Origin: JAZKID01 sp965247525
GTDB lineage: Bacteria > Pseudomonadota > Alphaproteobacteria > Rhizobiales > UBA4765
Reading direction: 5' to 3'
NCBI GenBank assembly: GCA_965247525.1
Contig: OZ252015.1
Coordinates: 1 to 64,000, forward strand
Length of the DNA stretch: 64,000 bases
Shown here one piece after another: positions 41,567 to 49,628 of this stretch (positions are counted from its first letter, which is position 1; each line of letters opens with the position of its first letter). The notes under the pieces were generated by a model that saw only the letters and a list, made by a program, of their open reading frames with translations, did not search any database and had not been told where the DNA came from. Position numbers and translations under genes: made by a program.

Positions 41567-42292
41567 ATGCAATGGCAGGACCACGGTCTCATTCTAAGTT
41601 TGCGCAGCCATGGCGAAGGCCATGCTGTCGCTGAACTTTTAACGCGCGACCATGGCCGCCATCTTGGGCTCGTGCGCGGCGGCCTCAGCCGTAAACAGCG
41701 CCCATTGCTTCAGCCGGGCAACACAGTTGCGGCGTCGTGGTCGGCACGTTTGGAGCAACATCTGGGCACATATTCACTGGAGCTAATGACTGAACGTGCA
41801 GGCGGCTGGCTGCATGAGGCTGCGCCTCTGCATGCGCTTGCGACCCTATCAGCGCATCTCCACCATCTTGCCGAGCGTGAACAGCATCCCGGGCTTTATG
41901 AGGCGTCGACGCAGCTTCTCGACAATCTCAACGGCAGCGATGATGCAAAAGCGCTGTTCATTTTGTTTGAGCTTCGCTTGTTGCAGGAATTTGGTTTCGG
42001 GCTGGATCTCGACCATTGCGCGGTGACAGGTGTCAGCGACAATCTGACAGCGGTTTCACCCAAAACCGGACGCGCCGTTTGTGCTGATGAGGCTGCACCA
42101 TTTATCGACAAACTTTTACCGCTGCCCGCTTTTCTGGCAAGCCGTGACCATGACGCTCTTTTGAACGCGCAAGAGATTCGCAAAGGCGCATTTTTGACGG
42201 GCTATTTTCTGGAACGGCACCTTTACGCGCCGCGCGGCGAGGCATTACCGGATGCACGGACCCGTTTTTTCCTGAATTCAACGGGGTTTTAA
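41567..42292 (+). CDS. recO: DNA repair protein RecO
   Basis: RecO loads RecA on gapped single-stranded DNA with RecR (RecFOR pathway). The 241-residue protein has the N-terminal OB-fold opening WQDHGLILSLRSHGEGHAV, then GHLGLV-like HLGLVRGGLSRKQRPLLQPG, LRLLQEFGFGLDLDHCAVTG, and VSPKTGRAVCADEA. Size and order of motifs are normal for Alphaproteobacteria. It is followed by parC after 46 bases, a frequent arrangement. Confidence 0.93.
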   Translation: MQWQDHGLILSLRSHGEGHAVAELLTRDHGRHLGLVRGGLSRKQRPLLQPGNTVAASWSARLEQHLGTYSLELMTERAGGWLHEAAPLHALATLSAHLHHLAEREQHPGLYEASTQLLDNLNGSDDAKALFILFELRLLQEFGFGLDLDHCAVTGVSDNLTAVSPKTGRAVCADEAAPFIDKLLPLPAFLASRDHDALLNAQEIRKGAFLTGYFLERHLYAPRGEALPDARTRFFLNSTGF

Positions 42293-42338
42293 GGCGCCAG
42301 ACTTGCGCCCCCCTGCCGATGCGGACTAAGCCAGCACA

Positions 42339-44579
42339 ATGGCCAAACGCACACACTTGAATATTGCCGGTAATATCGAACCTGTCGATTTCACCAAAGC
42401 GCTGGAAGACCGTTATCTGTCTTACGCGCTGTCCACGATTATGAACCGGGCGCTGCCCGATGTCCGCGATGGATTAAAACCCGTGCATCGGCGTTTGCTG
42501 TATGCCATGCGCGAGTTGAATCTGCGCCCCGACACGGCGTTTAAAAAATCGGCGCGTGTGGTTGGGGATGTCATTGGTAAATATCACCCGCATGGCGACC
42601 AGGCTGTTTATGATGCCATGGTGCGTCTAGCGCAGGATTTTGCCCAGCGTTACATGCTCGTTGAGGGGCAAGGCAATTTTGGAAATATCGACGGCGATAA
42701 CCCGGCCGCGATGCGTTACACCGAGGCAAGGCTGACAACGACCGCATCGCTTCTGCTTGAAGGCCTCGATGAAAACGCGGTCGATTTCAAAGACAATTAT
42801 GATGGTTCGGAAAGTGAACCTGTTGTTCTTCCTGCCGCATTTCCAAATCTGCTGGCCAATGGCTCCAGCGGCATTGCGGTCGGCATGGCAACATCGATCC
42901 CGCCACACAATGCAGGCGAAGTGATTGCAGCGGCACTCATGCTGATCGACAATCCCGAAAGCAGCACAGCGCAGCTTTTGAAAAAAATCAAAGGCCCTGA
43001 TTTTCCGACAGGCGGTATTCTGGTTGATCCGCCATCGGTCTTTCGCGATGCTTATGAAAAGGGCCGTGGCAGTTTTCGCCTGCGCGCGCGCTGGCATTCG
43101 GAAGATGTCGGAAAAGGCAATTACCAGATCATCGTGACAGAAATTCCATACGCCGTTTCTAAGTCGCGGCTGGTGGAGCGCCTTGCCGAGCTGATTACCG
43201 ATAAAAAACTGCCCGTGCTTAACGATGTGCGCGATGAGTCAGCCGAAGACATCCGGCTTGTGATTGAACCGAAAGCAAAAAGCATAACGGCCGAATTGCT
43301 GATGGAAACGCTCTTCAAGCTGACCGAGCTTGAAAGCCGCATTTCGCTCAACATGAATGTTCTGGCGCGCGGGCAAATCCCGATGGTGCTTGGCGTCAAA
43401 GAAGTGATTGTGCAATGGCTGGCGCACAGGCGAGATGTTTTGCAGCGGCGCGCAAGTTACCGCGAAGCGCAGATCGAGCGCCGCCTTGAAATTCTCGACG
43501 GCTATCTCATTGTCTTTTTGAACATTGATAAAGTCATCAAGATTATCCGCTTTGAAGACGACCCGAAGCAGGCGCTTATCAAAGCTTTCAAACTCACGGA
43601 CATTCAGGCCGATGCCATTCTCAACATGCGTTTGCGTGCATTGCGCAAGCTGGAAGAGATGGAGCTTCGCCGCGAGCATGATGTGCTTTCAAAAGAGCTG
43701 AAAGGCTTGAAAGCTCTTTTAAAGTCTGAAGAAAAACAATGGGCGTTTATTCGCGGCCAGCTTGAAGAGCTGAGCGTGACTTACGGCAAGGGCAAAAAAG
43801 AAAATTTGCGCCGCACCACGTTTGAAGAGGCAGGCGAGGCGCAGCTTGTTGATATGCGCGAGGTGATGGTTGAAAAAGAGCCTGTGACCGTTGTCATGTC
43901 GCAAAAAGGCTGGGTGCGGACAATGAAGGGCCATGGGCTTGACCTGTCTGCACTGACCTTCAAAGATGACGATGATCTTGGCTTTGCGTTAGAAGCGCAA
44001 ACAACCGACCAGCTTTTATTGTTTGCCAGCAATGGAAAGTTTTACAGCCTCGACACGTCAAAACTTCCGGGCGGACGCGGGCATGGCGAACCGCTGCGAC
44101 TGATTATCGACATGGAGCAGGGCGTCGAGATCGTCGATCTGCACATTCACGACCCTGCTGCAAAATTTGTTATCGCGAGTTCAGCGGGCGACGGATTTAT
44201 TGTTGAAGAAAAAGATGTGCTGGCCAATACGCGCAAAGGCAAACAGGTGATGAACTTGAAAGAGGGCGAACAGGCCGTGGCTATTGCACCGCTTGAAGGT
44301 GACCAGTTGGCGATTATTGGCACCAACAGAAAGATGCTGATTTTTCCAACTTCTGAACTTCCGACCCTTCCGCGCGGCAAGGGCGTGCGTTTAATGAAGT
44401 TTGCAACCGGTGGTGTCTCGGACATCAAAACCTTCAATTTTAAAGAAGGCTTAACCTATACGGATACAGCAGGACGCACACATTCGCTTGAAGAACTCAA
44501 GACTTATAAGGGCGAACGGGCGCAAGCGGGGCGCGTGGTGGCAGGCTTCCCGAAAACAAACAAGTTTAACAATTCATGA
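42339..44579 (+). CDS. parC: DNA topoisomerase IV subunit A
   Basis: DNA-cleaving subunit that with ParE decatenates daughter chromosomes. The 746-residue protein has YLSYALSTIMNRALPDVRDG, GKYHPHGDQAVYDAMVRLAQ and the catalytic Tyr127 in AAMRYTEARL. The breakage-reunion domain ends with the coiled region around LRKLEEMELRREHDVL. The C-terminal beta-pinwheel lacks a GyrA box, which supports ParC. Gln88 aligns with the Ser targeted by quinolones in GyrA. parE lies on the opposite strand at 55877-57907. Confidence 0.94.
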   Translation: MAKRTHLNIAGNIEPVDFTKALEDRYLSYALSTIMNRALPDVRDGLKPVHRRLLYAMRELNLRPDTAFKKSARVVGDVIGKYHPHGDQAVYDAMVRLAQDFAQRYMLVEGQGNFGNIDGDNPAAMRYTEARLTTTASLLLEGLDENAVDFKDNYDGSESEPVVLPAAFPNLLANGSSGIAVGMATSIPPHNAGEVIAAALMLIDNPESSTAQLLKKIKGPDFPTGGILVDPPSVFRDAYEKGRGSFRLRARWHSEDVGKGNYQIIVTEIPYAVSKSRLVERLAELITDKKLPVLNDVRDESAEDIRLVIEPKAKSITAELLMETLFKLTELESRISLNMNVLARGQIPMVLGVKEVIVQWLAHRRDVLQRRASYREAQIERRLEILDGYLIVFLNIDKVIKIIRFEDDPKQALIKAFKLTDIQADAILNMRLRALRKLEEMELRREHDVLSKELKGLKALLKSEEKQWAFIRGQLEELSVTYGKGKKENLRRTTFEEAGEAQLVDMREVMVEKEPVTVVMSQKGWVRTMKGHGLDLSALTFKDDDDLGFALEAQTTDQLLLFASNGKFYSLDTSKLPGGRGHGEPLRLIIDMEQGVEIVDLHIHDPAAKFVIASSAGDGFIVEEKDVLANTRKGKQVMNLKEGEQAVAIAPLEGDQLAIIGTNRKMLIFPTSELPTLPRGKGVRLMKFATGGVSDIKTFNFKEGLTYTDTAGRTHSLEELKTYKGERAQAGRVVAGFPKTNKFNNS

Positions 44580-44585
44580 TTGGCT

Positions 44586-44603
44586 AAGCCTGCTTTCAGG
44601 CTT
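44586..44603 (+). terminator. Hairpin downstream of parC
   Basis: AAGCCTG (44586-44592) pairs perfectly with CAGGCTT (44597-44603) around CTTT, seven bases after the parC stop. Only TG and A/T follow, so it is a weak terminator or a stabilising 3' hairpin. Confidence 0.4.
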
Positions 44604-44653
44604 TGATTGCGGCTCGGCTGCGTGATTGGTAGTCTGGTGACAGGAGCACAGTC

Positions 44654-44812
44654 ATGTCATCAATTCCAAGCCAGAAAGCCAATGATCGAGGGCAATTCGC
44701 AAAGGTGCCTCAAGGTGGCTATGACGCCTTCACAAACGACATGCTGGGCATGTTGAATGAGATGCATGAAAAGATGACTTTAGCTGGTAAAAGAAAGCCG
44801 ACAAATGCCTGA
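44654..44812 (+). CDS. Small protein, 52 residues
   Basis: ATG 44654 is preceded by CAGGAG at 44641-44646, an excellent ribosome-binding site. The product is hydrophilic, with DRGQFAKVPQGGYDAFTNDM followed by a Met-rich helix (LGMLNEMHEKM) and a basic end. No family is recognised. It overlaps the next small gene by eight bases, which suggests a coupled two-gene unit. The strong ribosome-binding site makes translation likely. Confidence 0.6.
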   Translation: MSSIPSQKANDRGQFAKVPQGGYDAFTNDMLGMLNEMHEKMTLAGKRKPTNA

Positions 44813-44948
44813 TCTATTGACAGTTTCAAGCGCGCTTTCGCCGCATCTGCGCCAGCCCACGTCTTACAGTTCAGAAATGCGCGAAGCGCTGGACAAGGCC
44901 TTTAAAGATACAAGCTGGGCGCACGCTTTTGAAAAGCCAAAAAGCTAA
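44805..44948 (+). CDS. Small protein, 47 residues
   Basis: A 47-codon frame starting inside the end of the preceding small gene. The product reads MPDLLTVSSALSPHLRQPTS and continues with an amphipathic helix (SSEMREALDKAFKD) and TSWAHAFEKPKS. No family, signal or membrane segment is seen. No independent ribosome-binding site is clear, so it would depend on coupling. Its stop overlaps the 3' end of the convergent hydrolase gene by four bases. Confidence 0.5.
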   Translation: MPDLLTVSSALSPHLRQPTSYSSEMREALDKAFKDTSWAHAFEKPKS

Positions 44949-45601
44949 GCCGCGTCCTCGACCTTGCCAAGGCGCTTGTCGAGATAAGCGCTTACACCGT
45001 TCACCAGCTCATCCACTTTGTTTTCAAAAAAGTGGTTGGCGCCGTGAATGACATTCTGGTCAATGACGATGCCGCGCTGCGTTTTCAGTTTCTCTATTAG
45101 AATGTCAACATCGCGCAGCGGCACCACCGCATCCTTATCGCCGTGAACAAACAGGCCAGATGACGGGCAGGGCGCAAGAAACGAAAAATCATACAGATTG
45201 GCCGGCGCTGCAATTGAAATAAAACCTTCGACTTCCGGGCGGCGCATCAACAATTGCATGCCAATCCAGGCACCAAAAGAAAAACCAGCAATCCAGCACG
45301 AGCGCGCTTCCGGCACGATTGTCTGCACCCAATCGAGCGCCGCTGCGGCATCTGACAATTCACCGGAGCCGTGGTCAAAAATGCCTTGGCTGCGGCCAAC
45401 GCCGCGAAAGTTAAAACGAAGGACCGAGAAGTTGCGTTTCACAAACATGTAAAACAGGTTGTAGATAATCTGGTTGTTCATGGTGCCGCCAAATTCGGGG
45501 TGCGGATGGAGAACCATCGCAATCGGGGCATTTCGCTGTTTAGAGGGCTGAAAACGACCCTCAAGACGTCCGGACGGGCCGTTAAAGAAAACCTCAGGCA
45601 T
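44945..45601 (-). CDS. Alpha/beta hydrolase (COG2945-like)
   Basis: A 218-residue hydrolase. From ATG 45601 it starts MPEVFFNGPSGRLEGRF and has LHPHPEFGGTMNNQII, the RFNFRGVGRSQG stretch and the nucleophile elbow GFSFGA. Acid and base residues are in HGDKDAVVP and GANHFFE, completing Ser-Asp-His. This group is small, cytosolic, and of unknown substrate. The gene is divergent from the SUF operon with 142 bases between starts. An upstream start at 45670 would add 23 residues that do not resemble the family. Confidence 0.88.
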   Translation of the reverse strand: MPEVFFNGPSGRLEGRFQPSKQRNAPIAMVLHPHPEFGGTMNNQIIYNLFYMFVKRNFSVLRFNFRGVGRSQGIFDHGSGELSDAAAALDWVQTIVPEARSCWIAGFSFGAWIGMQLLMRRPEVEGFISIAAPANLYDFSFLAPCPSSGLFVHGDKDAVVPLRDVDILIEKLKTQRGIVIDQNVIHGANHFFENKVDELVNGVSAYLDKRLGKVEDAA

Positions 45602-45743
45602 GGCACACTCTTGTTCGTAGCGAAGCGGCAAGCCGCATTTGTGAACATCAATACAGGAGGCGAGGGTCAAAGGTCAAAGTTTATAAGCGCTGCCCCCGCA
45701 AGTTTTCATGGATTTGCCAAGCATAATCAGATAAATAGCATTG

Positions 45744-46886
45744 ATGCGCTATTATTTTGACCATAACGCGACCTCGCCTCTGCGGGACGAGGCCAGATCC
45801 GCCGCAATGGCGGCATTGAGTCTGTGCGGTAATGCGTCGTCTATTCATGCGGAAGGGCGCACCGCGCGCGCTCTCGTTGAGCAATCACGCCAGGAAATCG
45901 CAGACATCTTCGGTGTTTCGCCTCGCCAACTGACATTTACATCGGGTGGCAGTGAAGCTGCCGCAACCTTGCTGACGCCGGGTCTGTCCGCCGCTGGCCG
46001 CGCGCCGGCTGAACGCCTTGTCGTGTCAGCAATTGAACACTCCTGCGTTTTATCGGGCGGACGCTTTGCAAAAGCCGATATCAGCATCGTGCCCGTGACA
46101 GGCGATGGCATTATTGATCTTGCCGCGCTTGAAGCAAATCTTGAAAATGACAGCCGTATACCGCTCGTCGCATTGATGCTGGCAAACAATGAGACCGGCG
46201 TATTGCAGCCTGTGGCAGACGCCGCAAAAATTGCGCATGCGCATGGCGGTTCGCTGGTGTGTGATGCGGTGCAAGCCTTTGGAAAGCATGAAATTGATTT
46301 CGACACGCTTGGCGCGGACGCTCTTTTTGTTTCAGGTCATAAAATCGGTGCGATGGCGGGAATTGGCGCCATCATCACTAAAAGCGATGTCCATTTCCCG
46401 TCACTGCTGCGCGGCGGCGGGCAAGAGGCTGACAAGCGCGCAGGCAGCGAAAATGTCTCGGCTATTTCCAGTTTTGCAGCTGCCGCAACCATTGCTTTTT
46501 CACAGCTAAAAGATTTGAGCAAAATAAAGACCATGCGGGACTTTATTGAACAGCGTGTGATGACTATATCTCCTTCATGCCAAGTCGTGGCGCAAAACGT
46601 GCCGCGTCTTGGCAATACAAGCTGTCTCATCATGCCTGACCGCAAGGCTGAAACACTTGTTATCGGTTTTGATTTGGCAGGTTTTGCAATCGGTGCGGGC
46701 TCTGCCTGTACATCAGGAAAACTGGCGCCAAGCCATGTGCTAAGCGCAATGGGCTTTCGCGACGAAGACGCCCGCTCAGCGGTTCGCATCAGCCTTGGCT
46801 GGTCGACCACATATCAGGCGGCTGAAGCATTTTGTGCGCAGTGGGAAAAATTGTGCGCGACAAACAATGGCAGCATTGCTGCCTGA
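45744..46886 (+). CDS. Cysteine desulfurase, NifS/IscS-like
   Basis: Removes sulfur from cysteine as an enzyme-bound persulfide for Fe-S assembly. The 380-residue class V PLP enzyme has YYFDHNATSPL, GNASSIHAEGR, TSGGSEAAATL, the PLP lysine Lys200 in SGHKIGAMAG, and the catalytic Cys322 in GSACTSGKLAPS, the class I (NifS/IscS) loop. It is distinct from SufS later in the operon. ATG 45744 follows a TTG. It starts the SUF operon, as in many Alphaproteobacteria; no iscR-type regulator lies upstream. Confidence 0.92.
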   Translation: MRYYFDHNATSPLRDEARSAAMAALSLCGNASSIHAEGRTARALVEQSRQEIADIFGVSPRQLTFTSGGSEAAATLLTPGLSAAGRAPAERLVVSAIEHSCVLSGGRFAKADISIVPVTGDGIIDLAALEANLENDSRIPLVALMLANNETGVLQPVADAAKIAHAHGGSLVCDAVQAFGKHEIDFDTLGADALFVSGHKIGAMAGIGAIITKSDVHFPSLLRGGGQEADKRAGSENVSAISSFAAAATIAFSQLKDLSKIKTMRDFIEQRVMTISPSCQVVAQNVPRLGNTSCLIMPDRKAETLVIGFDLAGFAIGAGSACTSGKLAPSHVLSAMGFRDEDARSAVRISLGWSTTYQAAEAFCAQWEKLCATNNGSIAA

Positions 46887-46905
46887 CATTTAAAGGAATT
46901 AAAAA

Positions 46906-48375
46906 TTGGCTGCGGTGAAAGAAACGGTTGATCAGGTTAAATCGCTTGATGTTGACCAGTACAAATACGGATTTGTCAGCGAGATTGAATCAGAGCGCGC
47001 GGCGCGTGGTCTTTCCGAAGACACCGTGCGGTTTATCTCGGCAAAAAAAGGTGAGCCGGAATGGATGCTGCAATGGCGCCTTGATGCATATAAGCGCTTC
47101 CAGACGATGCAGGAGCCGACATGGGCAAAAGTCGATTACGCGCCGATCGATTACAACAATCTTTATTATTACGCCGCGCCGAAAAATGCCGAAGGCCCGA
47201 AATCCATCGACGATGTCGACCCGGAATTGCTGCGCGTGTATGAAAAGCTGGGCATTCCACTGCGCGAGCAGGAAATGCTTGCAGGTGTTCAAACCTCTAA
47301 GATTGCCGTTGATGCCGTGTTTGACAGTGTATCGGTTGTAACCACATTTAAGGCTGAGCTTGCAAAATCCGGCGTTATTTTTTGTTCAATCTCAGAAGCG
47401 TTGCGTGAGCACCCTGATCTTGTGAAGCAATATCTCGGCACGGTCGTGCCGGTGACGGACAATTTTTTTGCAACATTGAACTCTGCGGTGTTTTCAGATG
47501 GCTCGTTCGTATATATTCCGCCGGGCGTGCGTTGCCCAATGGAGCTTTCGACCTATTTCAGAATTAACGAGCAGAACACCGGACAGTTTGAGCGCACGCT
47601 GATCATCGCCGACAAAGGCTCTTATGTCAGCTATCTCGAAGGCTGCACCGCGCCGATGCGCGATGAAAACCAGCTTCACGCCGCCGTTGTTGAACTGATC
47701 GCACTTGATGATGCCGAGATCAAATATTCCACGGTGCAGAACTGGTATCCGGGGGACGCAAACGGCAAAGGCGGAATTTATAATTTCGTGACAAAGCGCG
47801 GAGATTGTCGCGGCACGAACTCAAAAATATCATGGACACAGGTCGAAACTGGTTCAGCCATCACATGGAAATATCCAAGCTGCATCCTGCGCGGTGACAA
47901 CAGCCAGGGTGAGTTTTATTCCATTGCCGTGTCCAACGGGAAGCAGCAGGTCGATAGCGGCACGAAAATGATCCATCTTGGAAAAAATACGGTCAGCCGC
48001 ATTATTTCCAAAGGTATTTCGGCAGGCCAATCGAGCAACACCTATCGCGGGCTTGTTACGGCGCACAAAAAAGCAAAAGGCGCGCGCAATTTTACCAATT
48101 GCGACAGTCTTCTGATTGGCGACAAATGTTCGGCGCATACTGTGCCTTATATTGAAGCAAAAACGTCGCAGGCCACATTTGAGCATGAAGCCACAACATC
48201 CAAAGTCGGCGAAGACCAGATGTTTTACGCCATGCAGCGCGGCCTTTCCGGTGAAGAGGCTGTGGCGCTGATCGTCAACGGTTTCGTCAAAGACGTGCTT
48301 CAGCATTTGCCGATGGAGTTCATGGTCGAGAGCCAGAAACTCATTGCCGTATCGCTTGAAGGTTCTGTAGGATGA
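46906..48375 (+). CDS. sufB: Fe-S cluster assembly scaffold SufB, TTG start
   Basis: Scaffold subunit of the SufBCD complex that builds [4Fe-4S] clusters. The 489-residue protein has EPEWMLQWRLDAYKRF, YIPPGVRCPMELSTYFRIN, SYVSYLEGCTAPMRDENQLH, GTNSKISWTQVETGSAITWK and the C-terminal helical FVKDVLQHLPMEFMVE. The start is TTG 46906 with AAGGAAT upstream; GTG 46915 is an alternative giving three fewer residues. It follows the desulfurase by 19 bases and overlaps the cupin gene by four. Confidence 0.95.
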   Translation: MAAVKETVDQVKSLDVDQYKYGFVSEIESERAARGLSEDTVRFISAKKGEPEWMLQWRLDAYKRFQTMQEPTWAKVDYAPIDYNNLYYYAAPKNAEGPKSIDDVDPELLRVYEKLGIPLREQEMLAGVQTSKIAVDAVFDSVSVVTTFKAELAKSGVIFCSISEALREHPDLVKQYLGTVVPVTDNFFATLNSAVFSDGSFVYIPPGVRCPMELSTYFRINEQNTGQFERTLIIADKGSYVSYLEGCTAPMRDENQLHAAVVELIALDDAEIKYSTVQNWYPGDANGKGGIYNFVTKRGDCRGTNSKISWTQVETGSAITWKYPSCILRGDNSQGEFYSIAVSNGKQQVDSGTKMIHLGKNTVSRIISKGISAGQSSNTYRGLVTAHKKAKGARNFTNCDSLLIGDKCSAHTVPYIEAKTSQATFEHEATTSKVGEDQMFYAMQRGLSGEEAVALIVNGFVKDVLQHLPMEFMVESQKLIAVSLEGSVG

Positions 48376-48863
48376 GACCTGTCATCAATATTGATGAGCC
48401 AGCAATGACATATCATGACAAAGGATCATTGTATGAAGAGCGCTATGCCGAGCTTGCGCCATTAATTGGCGCAAAAAAACTTGGCTATAGCGTCATCACT
48501 TTGCCCGCAGGCAAACGCTCATGTCCGTTTCATAACCATCTTGTGAATGAAGAAATGTTTTTTATTCTCGCTGGCGAGGGGACCTATCGTTATGGCGATG
48601 CCCGCTATCCGGTGAAGGCTGGTGACATCATGGCAGCGCCAGCAGGCGGCGCCGAAACAGCGCACCACCTGATCAATACAGGCGATGGTGATTTAAAATA
48701 TCTGGCCGTTTCCACGCGCGAAGCACCGGACATTTGCGAATATCCCGACAGCGGTAAATTTCTGGTGGTCTCAGCACTTGAGCAAGACACACCAAACCGG
48801 CTGCGCTATCTCGGCCGCAGCGAAAACACGCTTGATTATTGGGACGGCGAAGCCGTCGATTGA
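48372..48863 (+). CDS. Cupin-domain protein inside SUF operon
   Basis: A 163-residue single-domain cupin. Motif 1 is intact as His54-x-His56 with Glu60/61 and the closing glycines (HNHLVNEEMFFILAGEG). Motif 2 has PAGGAETAHHLINTG with a metal-ligand His98 or His99. A mononuclear metal site is therefore expected. The C-terminal part ends YLGRSENTLDYWDGE, a common feature of cupins that may bind sugars or nucleotides. It overlaps sufB by ATGA and precedes sufC by 18 bases, so it is translated with the scaffold. Its role in Fe-S assembly is unknown. Confidence 0.88.
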   Translation: MRPVINIDEPAMTYHDKGSLYEERYAELAPLIGAKKLGYSVITLPAGKRSCPFHNHLVNEEMFFILAGEGTYRYGDARYPVKAGDIMAAPAGGAETAHHLINTGDGDLKYLAVSTREAPDICEYPDSGKFLVVSALEQDTPNRLRYLGRSENTLDYWDGEAVD

Positions 48864-48881
48864 TTTATAAAGGACTTGATG

Positions 48882-49628
48882 ATGTTAGAGATTAAAAATC
48901 TGCACGCTGAAATTGAAGGCCAGCCCATTTTGCGCGGCATTGACCTGACAATTCCGGACGGCGAAGTGCACGCGATTATGGGGCCGAACGGCTCAGGTAA
49001 ATCGACGCTGTCTTACATTCTTGCAGGACGTGATGATTATGACGTCACGAAAGGCGACATTCTACTCAATGGATCGTCTGTTCTTGAACTGTCACCTGAT
49101 GAGCGCGCCGCAAAAGGTGTTTTTCTTGCATTTCAATATCCATTGGAAATACCTGGGGTTACCACGATGACGTTTTTGAAAGCGGCGCATGAAGCGCAGC
49201 TTAAAAAACGCGGTGAAACTGTTCTCGCACCGGGCGCATTTTTAAAACTGGTGCGCACGGAAGCTGAAAAACTCGGCATCAATGATGAAATGTTGAAGCG
49301 CGGCCTCAATGTCGGTTTTTCGGGTGGTGAAAAAAAGCGCATGGAAATTTTGCAAATGGCCATTTTGCAACCCTCAATCGCTATTCTTGATGAGACGGAT
49401 TCAGGCCTCGATATCGATGCGCTCAAAGTCGTGGCTGATGGCGTCAATGCGCTTCGCGCAAAAAACCGCAGCTTTCTTGTCATCACCCATTACCAGCGTC
49501 TGTTGAATTACATTGTGCCCGACAAAGTCCATGTGATGACGAAAGGCAAAATCGTCAAATCAGGAGGCAAAGATCTGGCGCACGAGCTGGAAGCGCAAGG
49601 CTATGCCAGCTATGAGGACGCAGCATGA
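48882..49628 (+). CDS. sufC: Fe-S assembly ATPase SufC
   Basis: ABC-type ATPase of the SufBCD scaffold. From ATG 48882 (AAGGA seven bases upstream) it is 248 residues with Walker A GPNGSGKST at 34-42, the SufC-typical FLAFQYPLEIPGVTTMTFLK, signature GFSGGEKKRMEILQMA and Walker B AILDETDSGLDIDALK. Start codons ATG 48879 and TTG 48876 are possible. It overlaps sufD by four bases. Confidence 0.95.
   Translation: MLEIKNLHAEIEGQPILRGIDLTIPDGEVHAIMGPNGSGKSTLSYILAGRDDYDVTKGDILLNGSSVLELSPDERAAKGVFLAFQYPLEIPGVTTMTFLKAAHEAQLKKRGETVLAPGAFLKLVRTEAEKLGINDEMLKRGLNVGFSGGEKKRMEILQMAILQPSIAILDETDSGLDIDALKVVADGVNALRAKNRSFLVITHYQRLLNYIVPDKVHVMTKGKIVKSGGKDLAHELEAQGYASYEDAA

Noticed and set aside
45602..45743. 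Possible iron-responsive operator upstream of the SUF operon
   Set aside because: I could not find a convincing Irr, RirA, Fur or IscR consensus in the 142-base divergent spacer.
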